Source: Amycolatopsis nivea (GTDB lineage: Bacteria > Actinomycetota > Actinomycetes > Mycobacteriales > Pseudonocardiaceae). From it: a stretch of 64,000 nt of DNA. The translations under genes and the position numbers were made by a program. Below the pieces are notes generated by a model, which was given only the letters and a program-made list of their open reading frames with translations, was not told the DNA's origin and did not search any database. This document shows positions 1 through 7,746 of this stretch, piece by piece. Each line of letters starts with the position of its first letter. The first letter of the stretch is position 1. Location: positions 108,027 through 172,026 of the forward strand of contig NZ_SDLT01000019.1 of the NCBI RefSeq assembly GCF_004522235.1, read 5' to 3'.

Positions 1-593
1 CGCGCGTGCAGTCCGGCGTTCTCGGCCAAGGCGGCTTCCAGTTTCCGGTTTGCCTCGTGCAGTTCCGCGAGCGCCTGTTTCTGCAATTCGTTCCGCTGGT
101 AGGCCATGTCCACGAAATAAAACACCGCTCCCGCCAGCGCGATCGAAAGCACGCTCACGCCGAGCCACACCCACCAGAGGTTTTCCGCGTCGATCTTGGC
201 GATTCCGCCCAGGAAGGCCATTGCCGAGACCACCGCGGTGGCCGCAGCGCCGGCGTATCGCCAGCGTCCGGTCAGGTACTGGAATGCTTGCGGGTAGCCG
301 ACAAAGGCGAACAGGCCGTACCACGGCGCGAGAGCTGCCAAGCCCGCCGTGATCGCCAGCAGGCCCGCGTAATATCCGGCCCGCAATGCGGGTGGATGGA
401 GAGTGTGAAACCACAGCAGCCACAGGGCGGCAGCGGCGGAAAGACCCAGTACCATCGGAAGATCCGCGGGCAGCTGTAGAAAAGTAATGCTCACGCTCAC
501 CGCGAGAAGGACGTACGGCAGCACGGTGAAGGTCGCCGTCTGTGCGCGTTCCCAGCGGTCGAACTCTTCGCGCAGCTCCCCCTCGATGCCCAC
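1..593 (-). CDS. Sensor histidine kinase, N-terminal part (leaves window)
   Basis: Probable two-component sensor kinase of the short membrane-sensor (NarL/DesK-like) type. It reads leftward from a GTG at 591-593 and leaves the window after 197 codons. About five hydrophobic segments are visible (roughly residues 24-40, 46-62, 73-90, 113-130, 139-160), followed by a Glu/Leu/Lys-rich helix (165-197) that would connect to the dimerisation domain. The His box and ATPase domain lie outside the window, so the kinase call rests on topology and context. It starts 3 bases after the stop of the ABC permease, making it the third gene of an ATPase-permease-kinase operon; a response regulator would be expected next. 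Another multi-pass membrane protein is the alternative. Confidence 0.7.
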   Translation of the reverse strand, partial: MGIEGELREEFDRWERAQTATFTVLPYVLLAVSVSITFLQLPADLPMVLGLSAAAALWLLWFHTLHPPALRAGYYAGLLAITAGLAALAPWYGLFAFVGYPQAFQYLTGRWRYAGAAATAVVSAMAFLGGIAKIDAENLWWVWLGVSVLSIALAGAVFYFVDMAYQRNELQKQALAELHEANRKLEAALAENAGLHA

Positions 594-596
594 CAG

Positions 597-1331
597 TCAC
601 TCCCAGCGGAAATAGCGCGCGGCCAAGCCCCCGGCCACGACAAGCCACCCTAGCATGACACCGAGGTGCAGCAGCTGCGGCAAATTCCCGGAAGCCGTGT
701 CCTGCAACGCTTGTACGCCCGCGCCGAGCGGCGTCAGGTCGCTGATCGTCCGCAGCACGTCGTTCATGTCGGCGCGCGGCAGCCAGAGCCCGGCGAAGAA
801 CACGAGCGGGAAGAACACCAGGGAACCGACCGCGCTGGCGCTCTTCGCGGACCGGGCGAGCGCCGCGACCAGCAATCCGATCGCGAACAGCGCCAGTGCC
901 AGCAGGGCGAAACTGAGCAGGTACCCGGGCAGCTGCCGAGGGAGGTCGATACCGAAGGCCAGCCATCCAGTTAAGAGGATGACCAGCGTGGACGCCGCCG
1001 ACAGCACCACAGCCATCAGCAGTTGCGCACCGAGCAGGACAGTCGGTTTCACCGGGGTGAGCCGCATCCGCCGCAGCACGCCCTTCTCGCGATAGGAGGC
1101 GAACAGCTGGGACAGGCCGCTGAGCGAGAACAGCGCGACCCCCATCGCGACGACGATCGGCAGGTACCGGCTGATCATCCGGACTCCGTCCGGTCCGGGG
1201 TCGCGCAAAGCCGGGATCAGGCCGAGAACGCCGAACAGGACCGGCGAGAACGCGAGCGCGAAGAACACGACGATCGGCTCGCGGAAGAACAGTTTCGTTT
1301 CGGTGGCGGCGAGCCGGGACAAGGCGGGCAC
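597..1331 (-). CDS. ABC-2 type transporter permease
   Basis: Membrane subunit of an ABC exporter (ABC-2 family, DrrB-like), 244 residues. Roughly six hydrophobic helices are spread over the whole length (around 20-40, 55-75, 100-125, 135-160, 170-185 and 220-238), with a charged loop before the third. The GTG start at 1331 is preceded by a GAGGAG ribosome site and lies 10 bases after the stop of the ATPase gene, so the two are co-transcribed. Exporters of this kind move drugs, lipids or peptides outward. The kinase gene that follows suggests that this transporter helps sense or answer an envelope stress. The substrate cannot be told from sequence. Confidence 0.88.
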   Translation of the reverse strand: MPALSRLAATETKLFFREPIVVFFALAFSPVLFGVLGLIPALRDPGPDGVRMISRYLPIVVAMGVALFSLSGLSQLFASYREKGVLRRMRLTPVKPTVLLGAQLLMAVVLSAASTLVILLTGWLAFGIDLPRQLPGYLLSFALLALALFAIGLLVAALARSAKSASAVGSLVFFPLVFFAGLWLPRADMNDVLRTISDLTPLGAGVQALQDTASGNLPQLLHLGVMLGWLVVAGGLAARYFRWE

Positions 1332-1341
1332 CGGGGTCTCC

Positions 1342-2244
1342 TCAGGATTCGATGGAACGGCCGGTGAGCGCGACGAACGCGTCGTCCAGCGTGGTCTGGT
1401 CCATGCGCAGGCCGGCGATCTGGCGGCGGGCCAGCGCGGACGTCACCGCGAGCAGCAGGTTTCCCCGTCCGGTGACGACGATCTGGCTGCCGGCGCGCTC
1501 GACGGCGGTGACCTCCGGCAGCCTGGTGAGCACGGCGTCGTCGAAGGGCGCGGCAGCGCGAAACCGGAGCCGCTGCTGGTCGTCGACGCGTGCCACCAGC
1601 CCGGCTGGACTGTCGACCGCGACGACCTGACCAGCGTCGATGACCGCCAGCCGGTCGCACAGCCGCTCGGCTTCCTCCATGAAGTGCGTGACCAGCAGGA
1701 TCGTCACGCCACGCGCGCGGATGCGTTCGACCAGGCCCCAGACGTCGCGGCGGGCCTGGGGATCGAGGCCGGTGGTGAGTTCGTCCAGCACCGCGACCTG
1801 GGGATTGCCGAGCAGCGCGAGCGCGATCGACAGCCGTTGTTTCTGGCCGCCGGACAAGCGGCGGAACTGAGTGCCGAGTTTGGTCTCGAGGGTGAGGATT
1901 CCGGCGAGTTCCCGCCAGTCGGCCGGGTCGCGGTAGAACGAGCTGTACAGCTGGAGCGCCTCGCCGACCTTCAGTTTGTCCGGCAGTTCGCTTTCCTGGA
2001 GCTGCCCGCCGAGGACCTGGCGCAGTTCGGCGTCGTCGCGCTGCGGGTCGAGGCCGCAGACCCGGATCGTCCCGCCGTCCGGCCTGCGCAGCCCTTCGAC
2101 GCACTCGACGGTCGTGGTCTTGCCTGCCCCGTTCGGGCCGAGAATGCCGAAAATCTCGCCCGGTTCGACGGTGAAACTGACGCCGTCGACCACGGTCTGC
2201 CCGCCGTACCGCTTGACGAGGCTTTCCACCTCGATGATTGCCAT
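1342..2244 (-). CDS. ABC transporter ATP-binding protein (DrrA-like)
   Basis: Cytoplasmic ATPase that powers the ABC-2 exporter encoded next to it, 300 residues, the usual size for the DrrA/CcmA-like group. Walker A GPNGAGKT is at 36-43, the signature LSGGQ at 130-134 and Walker B AVLDE at 151-155, with the switch His in LVTHF shortly after. The C-terminal 80 residues form the accessory domain common in drug-export ATPases. It is the first gene of the operon. A short dyad (GTGCC-GGGT-GGCAC, near 2254-2267) lies just upstream and could be a repressor site, but no regulator gene is next to it on this side. Confidence 0.92.
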   Translation of the reverse strand: MAIIEVESLVKRYGGQTVVDGVSFTVEPGEIFGILGPNGAGKTTTVECVEGLRRPDGGTIRVCGLDPQRDDAELRQVLGGQLQESELPDKLKVGEALQLYSSFYRDPADWRELAGILTLETKLGTQFRRLSGGQKQRLSIALALLGNPQVAVLDELTTGLDPQARRDVWGLVERIRARGVTILLVTHFMEEAERLCDRLAVIDAGQVVAVDSPAGLVARVDDQQRLRFRAAAPFDDAVLTRLPEVTAVERAGSQIVVTGRGNLLLAVTSALARRQIAGLRMDQTTLDDAFVALTGRSIES

Positions 2245-2349
2245 GCGTCCACCGTGCCGGGTGGCACCGGTGCGGCGAATCGACTGCGCGGCCAGAGTTT
2301 CCGGCCGGTCCCGGCGGAGCGGCGGATCAGCCGATCGGTCGATGCGCGA

Positions 2350-3558
2350 TCAACCGAGGTGCACGGACTCCGCCCCGATCGCCGGTTCGACGTGCACCGC
2401 CGCCGCGGTCAGGCGGGGAACCGCGGCGATGAGCCGGTGTTCCAGGCTGTGCGCCAGTTCGTGCGCCTGCTCGACGGTGAGAGTGTTGCCGACCTGGACG
2501 GCGAGTTCGGCGCGCAGGCTGTGGCCGATCCAGCGCATCCGGACCTCCCGCACGCCCTCCACTCCGGGCACCGCCGCGGCTGTCGCTTCGGCCAGTTCGA
2601 CGGTCGCCGGGTCGACGGCGTCCATCAGCCGCCGGAAGACTTCCTTGGCCGCGTCGCGCAGGACGAACAGGATCGCGACGGTGATCAGCAACCCGATCAC
2701 CGGGTCGGCCGCCGGGAAACCGAGGGCCACTCCGACTGCGCCCAGCACCACGGCCAGCGAGGTGAAGCCGTCGGTGCGGGCGTGCAGGCCGTCGGCGACC
2801 AAGGCGGCGGAGCCGATTTCGCGGCCGACGGTGATGCGGTACCGGGCGACGAGCTCGTTCCCGGCGAAGCCCACCACTCCGGCGGCGGCGAGCACCCAGA
2901 GCTGCTGCACGGGGTGCGGGTGCAGCAGCCGGTCGATCGCTTCGTAGGCGGCCAGCGCGGCGGATCCGGCGATGATCAGCACCACGACGACTCCGGCGAG
3001 GTCTTCGGCGCGGCCGAGGCCGTAGGTGTAGCGGCGGGTCGCGGCGCGGCGGCCGAGGGCGAAGGCGATGCCCAGCGGCAGGGCGGTGAGGGCGTCGGCG
3101 AAGTTGTGGATGGTGTCGCCGAGGAGGGCTACCGAACCGGTGACCGCGACCAGGGCCAGCTGGATGACGGCGGTGCCGAACAGGGCGGCGAACGACCAGA
3201 TCAGCGCCCGGATGCCGCGCTGGCTGGTTTCGAGGGCGGTGTCGAGGCGGTCGGCGCTGTCGTGGCTGTGCGGGGTGAGGAGGTGTTTGACGCGGTGCCG
3301 CCAGGTCGCTGGCTCGTGATGACCATGGCCGTGGCCGTGGCCGTGCGCAGGCGAGTGGCCGTGCCCGTGGCCGTGCGCGGACTCGTGACCGTGACCGTCG
3401 CCATGGCCGTGCGCGGGCTCGTGACCAGGGCCGGAAACGCCATGGCCATGCGCGGGGTCGTGCCCATGCCCGTGACCAGGGCTGTCCTGGCGGGATTCCG
3501 GCTCGTGCGCGTGGCCGCCGCCCGCCGCGGTCTCGGAACCGTGTCCCAGCTCTGCCAT
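2350..3558 (-). CDS. Cation diffusion facilitator (zinc exporter) with His-rich N-terminus
   Basis: Proton-coupled metal exporter of the CDF family, 402 residues. The core (about 105-330) carries the two HxxxD sites expected for Zn(II): HNFAD at 151-155 and HARTD at 259-263, followed by the cytoplasmic dimerisation domain. Unusually, the first 100 residues contain 27 histidines in HGHGH-type runs, a likely zinc-buffering tail ahead of the first helix. The open frame extends to a TTG at 3582, but the ATG at 3556-3558 has a GGGAGCGGG ribosome site and begins the natural His-rich segment, so I use it. The gene is divergent from a zinc-sensing ArsR repressor, which probably controls it. Confidence 0.92.
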   Translation of the reverse strand: MAELGHGSETAAGGGHAHEPESRQDSPGHGHGHDPAHGHGVSGPGHEPAHGHGDGHGHESAHGHGHGHSPAHGHGHGHGHHEPATWRHRVKHLLTPHSHDSADRLDTALETSQRGIRALIWSFAALFGTAVIQLALVAVTGSVALLGDTIHNFADALTALPLGIAFALGRRAATRRYTYGLGRAEDLAGVVVVLIIAGSAALAAYEAIDRLLHPHPVQQLWVLAAAGVVGFAGNELVARYRITVGREIGSAALVADGLHARTDGFTSLAVVLGAVGVALGFPAADPVIGLLITVAILFVLRDAAKEVFRRLMDAVDPATVELAEATAAAVPGVEGVREVRMRWIGHSLRAELAVQVGNTLTVEQAHELAHSLEHRLIAAVPRLTAAAVHVEPAIGAESVHLG

Positions 3559-3625
3559 CGCCCGCTCCCGGATGTTCCGCAATGTCCCACGACCGGGCGA
3601 ACGCCCCGGCCCACTGTCAGCATAC

Positions 3626-3641
3626 CTGCGCAGATGCGCAG
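3626..3641. promoter_or_regulatory. Inverted repeat, probable ArsR-type zinc operator
   Basis: A perfect 7-2-7 inverted repeat, CTGCGCA-GA-TGCGCAG, sits 31 bases before the ArsR start and 68 bases before the CDF start. ArsR/SmtB repressors bind such dyads between divergent sensor and exporter genes, so this is the best candidate operator for both. The assignment is by position and symmetry only. Confidence 0.6.
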
Positions 3642-3671
3642 ATAACCGAGAAGGAACGGTAGCATCGGGGC

Positions 3672-4043
3672 ATGCACTCCTCCCTGCCGGACTTCGACAT
3701 GCCCTCCGACGAGCAGGTCCACCTGGCCGCGGAAAGCTTCCGCCTGCTCTCCGACCCGACGCGGATCAAGGTGCTGTGGGCGCTGCTGCAGGGGGAATCG
3801 TCGGTGGCCTGCCTCGCCGAACTGGCCGGGGCCGCGCCGACCGCGGTCAGCCAGCATCTGGCCAAGCTGCGGCTCGCGGGGCTGGTGAAGGGCCGCCGCG
3901 AGGGGACGTTCGTGTACTACTCCGCCGCGGACGAGCACGTGCGCGGGCTGCTGGCGCAGGCGCTGCACCACGCCGACCATATGGACCGCGACATCCCCGG
4001 CGGCGACGCCCAGCCGCACCGGCCTCGGATGCGGAACGCCTGA
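3672..4043 (+). CDS. ArsR/SmtB family zinc-responsive repressor (CzrA-like)
   Basis: Small winged-helix metal sensor, 123 residues. The helix-turn-helix is around 53-72 (TAVSQHLAKLRLAGLV) and the wing around 74-84. The last helix carries D87-x-H89-x10-H100-x2-H103, the exact spacing of the alpha-5 zinc site of CzrA/SmtB, so Zn(II) is the likely signal. No CVC motif of the arsenic/cadmium sensors is present. It is transcribed away from the His-rich CDF exporter with an inverted repeat between them. In this family the apo-protein represses and zinc releases it from DNA; that regulation is inferred here. A 59-bp palindrome follows the gene. Confidence 0.9.
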   Translation: MHSSLPDFDMPSDEQVHLAAESFRLLSDPTRIKVLWALLQGESSVACLAELAGAAPTAVSQHLAKLRLAGLVKGRREGTFVYYSAADEHVRGLLAQALHHADHMDRDIPGGDAQPHRPRMRNA

Positions 4044-4071
4044 AGCGCTCAGGCGGCCTGAGCGCCAATGC

Positions 4072-4130
4072 CGGGCCGTGAGGGCCACCCTGAGGGAATC
4101 AGATTCCCTCAGGGTGGCCCTCACGGCCCG
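4072..4130. terminator. 59-bp perfect palindrome between convergent genes (copy A)
   Basis: Two 29-base arms, perfectly complementary, are separated by a single A (4101). The centre reads GGAATC-A-GATTCC and the arms contain GTGAGGGCCACCCTGAGG. It lies between the convergent ArsR and DUF2267 genes and would form a very stable hairpin in either transcript, so a bidirectional terminator role is likely. No U-tract follows. It belongs to the same family as copies at 13009-13063 and 23938-23992. Confidence 0.75.
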
Positions 4131-4597
4131 CACGACACGGGCAGATGAGAATGAATCGGGCATTTCGGCGGCGGTGGCGTCTCTTGTGGACGGTGAGCGG
4201 GACTGAGGCCGCCTAAGTTCCTGGATTGGGCCTGAGCGCCGACCAGGTGCCGCAACGGTTCCGGCAGCACGTCCCAGACCTCCTCCGCCACCTGCACCGT
4301 CTCGCGACCCAGCACGTCCAGCACCACGCCGGCCCGGTGCACGGCCTCCGGATCCGTCAGGTCCGCCCGGCGCGCGATCCGTCCGACGAAGTCCTCCAGT
4401 TCGTAGCGTTCCCCGGAGCCGCCGCCCGGGCGCAGGTCGTCGGCCAGTCCGGGCGGCAGTTGCACCGCCAGGCTGGCCGCCGCTTCCGGCGAGATCCGCT
4501 CGGACAGCGTCCGCAGCACGGCGTGCGCGACCCGTTCGGCGTCGCGGGACTCGGCGAGGCACGCCCGCCTCCGGATGAGTTCGACGATCTCGTTCAT
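4121..4597 (-). CDS. DUF2267 domain protein
   Basis: Protein of 158 residues whose first 125 match the DUF2267 pattern: an all-helical small protein with an IVELIRRR start, a LPPGLADDLR segment and a second helical repeat near ELEDFVGRIARRA. The function is unknown; such genes commonly fall in stress regulons of actinomycetes. I start at the ATG 4595-4597, after which a SigF-like promoter lies upstream at 4607-4631. The last 30 or so residues are Pro-rich and unlike the domain. The stop codon lies inside the palindrome at 4072-4130, as if the element had replaced the original 3' end. It is divergent from the next gene. Confidence 0.82.
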   Translation of the reverse strand: MNEIVELIRRRACLAESRDAERVAHAVLRTLSERISPEAAASLAVQLPPGLADDLRPGGGSGERYELEDFVGRIARRADLTDPEAVHRAGVVLDVLGRETVQVAEEVWDVLPEPLRHLVGAQAQSRNLGGLSPAHRPQETPPPPKCPIHSHLPVSCGP

Positions 4598-4606
4598 CGT
4601 TCCCGG

Positions 4607-4631
4607 ATACCCGGGGCAGCCGCCCGCAATC
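4607..4631 (-). promoter_or_regulatory. SigF/SigB-type promoter of the DUF2267 gene
   Basis: On the minus strand GATT (4628-4631), 15 bases, GGGTAT (4607-4612), ending 9 bases before the ATG. This fits the GNNT-N14-16-GGGTA pattern of actinobacterial stress sigma factors. Confidence 0.65.
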
Positions 4632-4636
4632 GTCCG

Positions 4637-4660
4637 GTTAGCGGCGCGACCACCGGGTAT
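4637..4660 (+). promoter_or_regulatory. SigF/SigB-type promoter, divergent
   Basis: GTTA (4637-4640), 14 bases, GGGTAT (4655-4660), 9 bases before the ATG at 4670. Back to back with the promoter of the DUF2267 gene. Confidence 0.65.
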
Positions 4661-4669
4661 CAGCGGTTC

Positions 4670-5026
4670 ATGGACCATTCAGCGACGTCTCCCGCACCGG
4701 CCGAGCAGGCGCAGACCGCGCTGCGCCGGCTCCGTCGCGAAGCCGGTGCCGGCGGCTACGAATCCCCCGCGGAGCTGTACCGCACGCTCGGCCTGCTGAG
4801 CCTGCTCGCCGACGACCTCTCCGAACTCCTCCCCGACCTGGGCGGCCAGCTCGAGGAATCCTTGCTCGCCGGGCGCGTGCGGCACCATTCGGACGACGCG
4901 CAGGAAGCCTGCGACGCGGTCGTCTCGGCGGCGCACAGCATCTCGGTCGCCCGCTTCACCGCGCTCCTGGTCGGGCAGGAAATCCAGAAAGCACAGACCG
5001 CGATCCGCGATCTCGCCGCCGCCTGA
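4670..5026 (+). CDS. Hypothetical helical protein, stress-promoter associated
   Basis: A 118-residue cytoplasmic protein that I cannot place in a named family. It is predicted all-alpha: a leading segment with LRRLRREAG, a Leu-rich middle (LGLLSLLADDLSELLPDLGG) and a final helix with FTALLVGQEIQKAQTAIRDL. There are no Cys clusters, signal peptide or membrane helix. The start is the ATG at 4670, directly behind a GTTA-N14-GGGTAT promoter; the longer open frame upstream overlaps that promoter and the divergent gene. Its neighbours (DUF2267, DUF4383) suggest a stress role, which is only context. Confidence 0.7.
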   Translation: MDHSATSPAPAEQAQTALRRLRREAGAGGYESPAELYRTLGLLSLLADDLSELLPDLGGQLEESLLAGRVRHHSDDAQEACDAVVSAAHSISVARFTALLVGQEIQKAQTAIRDLAAA

Positions 5027-5030
5027 CGCC

Positions 5031-5055
5031 GTTTTGCCCCGTCCCGCGCGGGTAC
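5031..5055 (+). promoter_or_regulatory. SigF/SigB-type promoter
   Basis: GTTT (5031-5034), 15 bases, GGGTAC (5050-5055), 32 bases before the ATG at 5088. It is the canonical SigF form and drives the acidic protein and DUF4383 genes. Confidence 0.72.
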
Positions 5056-5087
5056 CCGGACGGAAAGCGCCGCAGCGAGGAGGGAGC

Positions 5088-5459
5088 ATGATGCCCGACA
5101 GCGATCCGGCCGAGCCCGAAACGCTCGACCAGTCCGAGTCCCTCGACGAGGACGAACTGCGGGTCGACCCGTTGGAGGCCGGGGTCGAACCGCCGGAGCG
5201 CTGGAGCCCGGCGACCCGGCAGGCCACGACGCCCGCCGAGGCGCGCGAAGGCGAACCGCTCGGGAACCGGCTCGCCGAGGAACGCCCGGACGTCCAGCCG
5301 GTGCCGAACCCGCCCGACGACGAGACGCTCGCCCGTGCGGAAGCGGCCATGGCCGCGGCCCCGGACGAGGACCTCCCGCAGCGCCGTGCGGATCCGGATC
5401 CGGCCGAACAGGCGGACGAGGCAGGCGGTTCCGTCGCGAAGTCGCTCCGCGAGGAGTGA
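5088..5459 (+). CDS. Acidic, disordered hypothetical protein
   Basis: A 123-residue protein very rich in Asp, Glu, Pro and Ala (for example DEDELRVDPLEAG), with almost no hydrophobic core, so probably disordered. No family recognised. The start is set by a strong GAGGAGGG ribosome site just before tandem ATG codons (5088 and 5091). It sits behind a clear SigF-type promoter and 32 bases before a DUF4383 membrane protein, probably in the same transcript. Small hydrophilic acidic proteins in such regulons often protect against desiccation or osmotic stress; that is an analogy only. Confidence 0.72.
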   Translation: MMPDSDPAEPETLDQSESLDEDELRVDPLEAGVEPPERWSPATRQATTPAEAREGEPLGNRLAEERPDVQPVPNPPDDETLARAEAAMAAAPDEDLPQRRADPDPAEQADEAGGSVAKSLREE

Positions 5460-5491
5460 CCGGGCGCGACCGGCCGCGGAAAGGAGCCCCC

Positions 5492-5902
5492 ATGCCGACG
5501 GTCACCACCCGTTCCTGGGCGCGGCCGGTCGTCGCCGTGCTCGGGCTGGTCTACCTGGTCCTCGGCATCGCCGGGTTCTTCGTGCCGGAAACCGCGCACG
5601 CCGGGCACGACACCACGCGCGCGGTCTGGCTGTTCAGTTCCAGCACGGTCCTGAACATCGTCCACACCGCACTCGGTTTGCTCGGGATTTTGGCCGCACG
5701 CAAGCTTTCCGGAGCCGTCGCGTACTGCTGGGTGCTGTTCGTGGCGTTCACCGGCCTCACCGCGTACGGGATACTGGCGACGGCCTTCAGCACCGCACGC
5801 GACGACCCGGTGAATCTCAACTGGGCGGACAACTGGCTGCACGGGCTGACCGCGCTCGTCGCCTTGGCCGTCGCGCTCAGCGGCAGCCGCGAACGGGCTT
5901 AG
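5492..5902 (+). CDS. DUF4383 membrane protein
   Basis: A 136-residue integral membrane protein matching the DUF4383 pattern: four hydrophobic helices (about 10-30, 47-68, 75-95, 115-132) with short polar loops and the VYLVLGIAGFF start typical of the family. Function unknown. The ATG at 5492 has an AAAGGAG ribosome site 5 bases upstream. It follows the acidic protein gene in one transcript under the SigF-type promoter at 5031. Its stop overlaps the stop of the convergent short-chain dehydrogenase by 4 bases. Confidence 0.82.
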   Translation: MPTVTTRSWARPVVAVLGLVYLVLGIAGFFVPETAHAGHDTTRAVWLFSSSTVLNIVHTALGLLGILAARKLSGAVAYCWVLFVAFTGLTAYGILATAFSTARDDPVNLNWADNWLHGLTALVALAVALSGSRERA

Positions 5903-6723
5903 GGGCGCCGCCAGCTGTGGTCCGGGAACGCCGTTCCGGCCTGCGCGCCCATGCGCATCAGCCCGCCGTCGACCACCAATGAAGCGCCCGTGATGTACCC
6001 CGCCGCGGGGGTGGCCAGGAAAGCCACCGCCGCGGCGACTTCGCGGGCGTGCCCGGGGCGGCCCAAGGGAATTCCCGGACGCTCCTGATCGCGCGGGTCG
6101 ACGTCGGTCTGACCGGTCATCGGGGTGGAGATTTCGCCGGGGGCAACGGAATTGACCGTGATCCCGTACTCGGCGAGTTCGAGCGCGAGCACCTGGGTCA
6201 GCGCGCCCGCACCGGCTTTCGCCGCGCAATACGGTGCGGCGCCGACGCGGGGCACGTGCTCGTGAACGCTGGTGATCGTGATGATCCGGCCGCCGCGCCC
6301 GGCGTCGATCATGTGGCGCGCGGCGCGTTGCGAGCACACGAAAACGCCGTGGAGGTCGACGTCCACGACGCCGCGCCAGGTGTCGAAATCCATGTCCATC
6401 GCGAGTTCGCTGCTGCCGGTCCCGGAGCAGTTGACCAGCACGTCGACGCCGCCGAGTTCGTCAGCGAGGTCGTCGACGGCGCTCGCCGCGGTCGGCAGGT
6501 CGGTGAGGTCGAGCTGCCGCACGTGTGCGGACACGCCCTGCTCCCGTGCTTCGGCGGCGGTCTCCTGCGCCCCGGTTTGGTCGGCGTGCCAGGTGATTCC
6601 GACGTCCACTCCCCCGCCGGCGAGCGCGACGGCCACCGCCCGGCCGATGCCGGAATCCGCGCCGGCCACGACCGCCGCGCGCGGCCCGTCCGCCTCCTCG
6701 GGCAACGGTGCTGGGTCCACCAT
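5899..6723 (-). CDS. Short-chain dehydrogenase/reductase (glucose dehydrogenase-like)
   Basis: NAD(P)-dependent oxidoreductase of the classical SDR family, 274 residues. The cofactor motif is GADSGIG (about 22-28; an Ala in place of the usual Thr before it), the NCSG segment replaces NNAG, and the catalytic Ser and YCAAK (Tyr-x3-Lys) are present, followed by the PG motif in VNSVAPGE. The closest-looking group is the glucose-1-dehydrogenase-like SDRs often found in stress regulons. It lies 21 bases after the GT9 gene on the same strand and may be read from the promoter at 9214-9238; a GGGTAA at 6753-6758 lacks a matching -35. Confidence 0.88.
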   Translation of the reverse strand: MVDPAPLPEEADGPRAAVVAGADSGIGRAVAVALAGGGVDVGITWHADQTGAQETAAEAREQGVSAHVRQLDLTDLPTAASAVDDLADELGGVDVLVNCSGTGSSELAMDMDFDTWRGVVDVDLHGVFVCSQRAARHMIDAGRGGRIITITSVHEHVPRVGAAPYCAAKAGAGALTQVLALELAEYGITVNSVAPGEISTPMTGQTDVDPRDQERPGIPLGRPGHAREVAAAVAFLATPAAGYITGASLVVDGGLMRMGAQAGTAFPDHSWRRP

Positions 6724-6744
6724 GTTCTCTCCTTCCCTTGCGGT

Positions 6745-7746
6745 TCAAGCGGTTACCCGGCGGCTCGGCCGCTTGGCCAATTCCTCCACCGCGGCCACGA
6801 CTTCCGCCGGGTCGATGCCGTCCAGGCACGGGTGCCCGGCGACCGGGCAGATGCGGGCGCGGCTTCCCCGGCACGGCGCGTGCTGGTCGCCGAGCAACGC
6901 CGCCGGGACCCCGAACGGAGCCCAGCGCGCGGCGGGCACCACCGGCGCGAACAGCGACACCACCGGGGTTCCGACCGCTGCCGCCAGATGCGCCGGGCCG
7001 GTATTCGGGGCGACGACTGCCTCGGCTCCGGCGAGTACAGCGGCCAGTTCGAGCAGAGTCGTGCGACCGCTCAGGTCGACGTCGGCGGTCATTCCCTCCG
7101 GCTTTGCGCCAGTGACGACAACGCGATGTCCCGCTTCGGCGAGCGCGTCCACGATCCGTCCACTATGGACTGGAGAAGGGCTGCGCGCCGGGACCGAGGC
7201 CGTCGGGTGCACCACGACGTAGTCGCCGATCCCGGTCAGCGCGGAAACATCCGGCAGCGGACCGCGGATCGCGAGCCGGCCGTCGTCGTCTGGAGGCAGC
7301 GAGCACCCGGCGGCTTGGGCCAGCGACAGCATCCGCAGCGCTTCCGGCGGATCGCCCGGTACGCGGTGGCGCAGGTCGAGGAGGCTGCCCGGGTAGTCGT
7401 CGCAGATCGCACCGATCCACGGCACCCCGGCCAGGCGGAGCACCAGCGCGAGCGGCAACGGCGACTGGTGGAACGAGGTGAGTACGAACGCCGCGTCGAA
7501 ACCGGTCAGCTGTTCGGCGAGGGCGTCGACGGACGGGCGGGTCAGCGGCGGCGGTTCGGGGTCGATCCACGGCGCGCTGAAGACCTGCACCTCGTCGACG
7601 CCGGGCAGCAGTTCCCCGGCCGCGGCACCGTGCGGTCCGGCGAGCAGCGTGACGTGCTCGGCCTGCGCGGCGATCGCCCGGATCGCCGGACCGGCCAGCA
7701 GGACGTCGCCGAGATTGTCCTGCCGGGCCACCAAAACGCGCTTCAC
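6745..7746 (-). CDS. Glycosyltransferase family 9 (ADP-heptose transferase-like)
   Basis: GT-B fold transferase of family 9, 333 residues, related to LPS heptosyltransferases. The start shows ARQDNLGDVLLAGPAIRAI, the family's N-terminal signature, and the C-terminal half has the donor-binding segment VVAPNTGPAHLAAAVGTPVVSLF. The GTG start at 7746 overlaps the previous stop by 4 bases (GTGA). A Gram-positive has no LPS, so the acceptor is probably a secreted or cell-wall glycan; the donor should be the ADP-heptose made by HldE and the GmhB-like domain encoded nearby. The call of donor is inferred from family and context. Confidence 0.87.
   Translation of the reverse strand: MKRVLVARQDNLGDVLLAGPAIRAIAAQAEHVTLLAGPHGAAAGELLPGVDEVQVFSAPWIDPEPPPLTRPSVDALAEQLTGFDAAFVLTSFHQSPLPLALVLRLAGVPWIGAICDDYPGSLLDLRHRVPGDPPEALRMLSLAQAAGCSLPPDDDGRLAIRGPLPDVSALTGIGDYVVVHPTASVPARSPSPVHSGRIVDALAEAGHRVVVTGAKPEGMTADVDLSGRTTLLELAAVLAGAEAVVAPNTGPAHLAAAVGTPVVSLFAPVVPAARWAPFGVPAALLGDQHAPCRGSRARICPVAGHPCLDGIDPAEVVAAVEELAKRPSRRVTA

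Noticed and set aside
1303..3645. A 780-codon plus-strand open frame antisense to the ABC ATPase and CDF genes
   Set aside because: It is a by-product of GC-rich antisense codons; the minus strand has clear ABC and CDF motifs.
4686..6337. Large minus-strand frame over 4679-6337
   Set aside because: Antisense to four short plus-strand genes with ribosome sites and promoters; composition is Arg/Gly-rich and domain-free.
6753..6758. GGGTAA upstream of the short-chain dehydrogenase at 5899
   Set aside because: No GNNT at 14-16 bases upstream and it lies inside the GT9 gene end, so I do not call a promoter.
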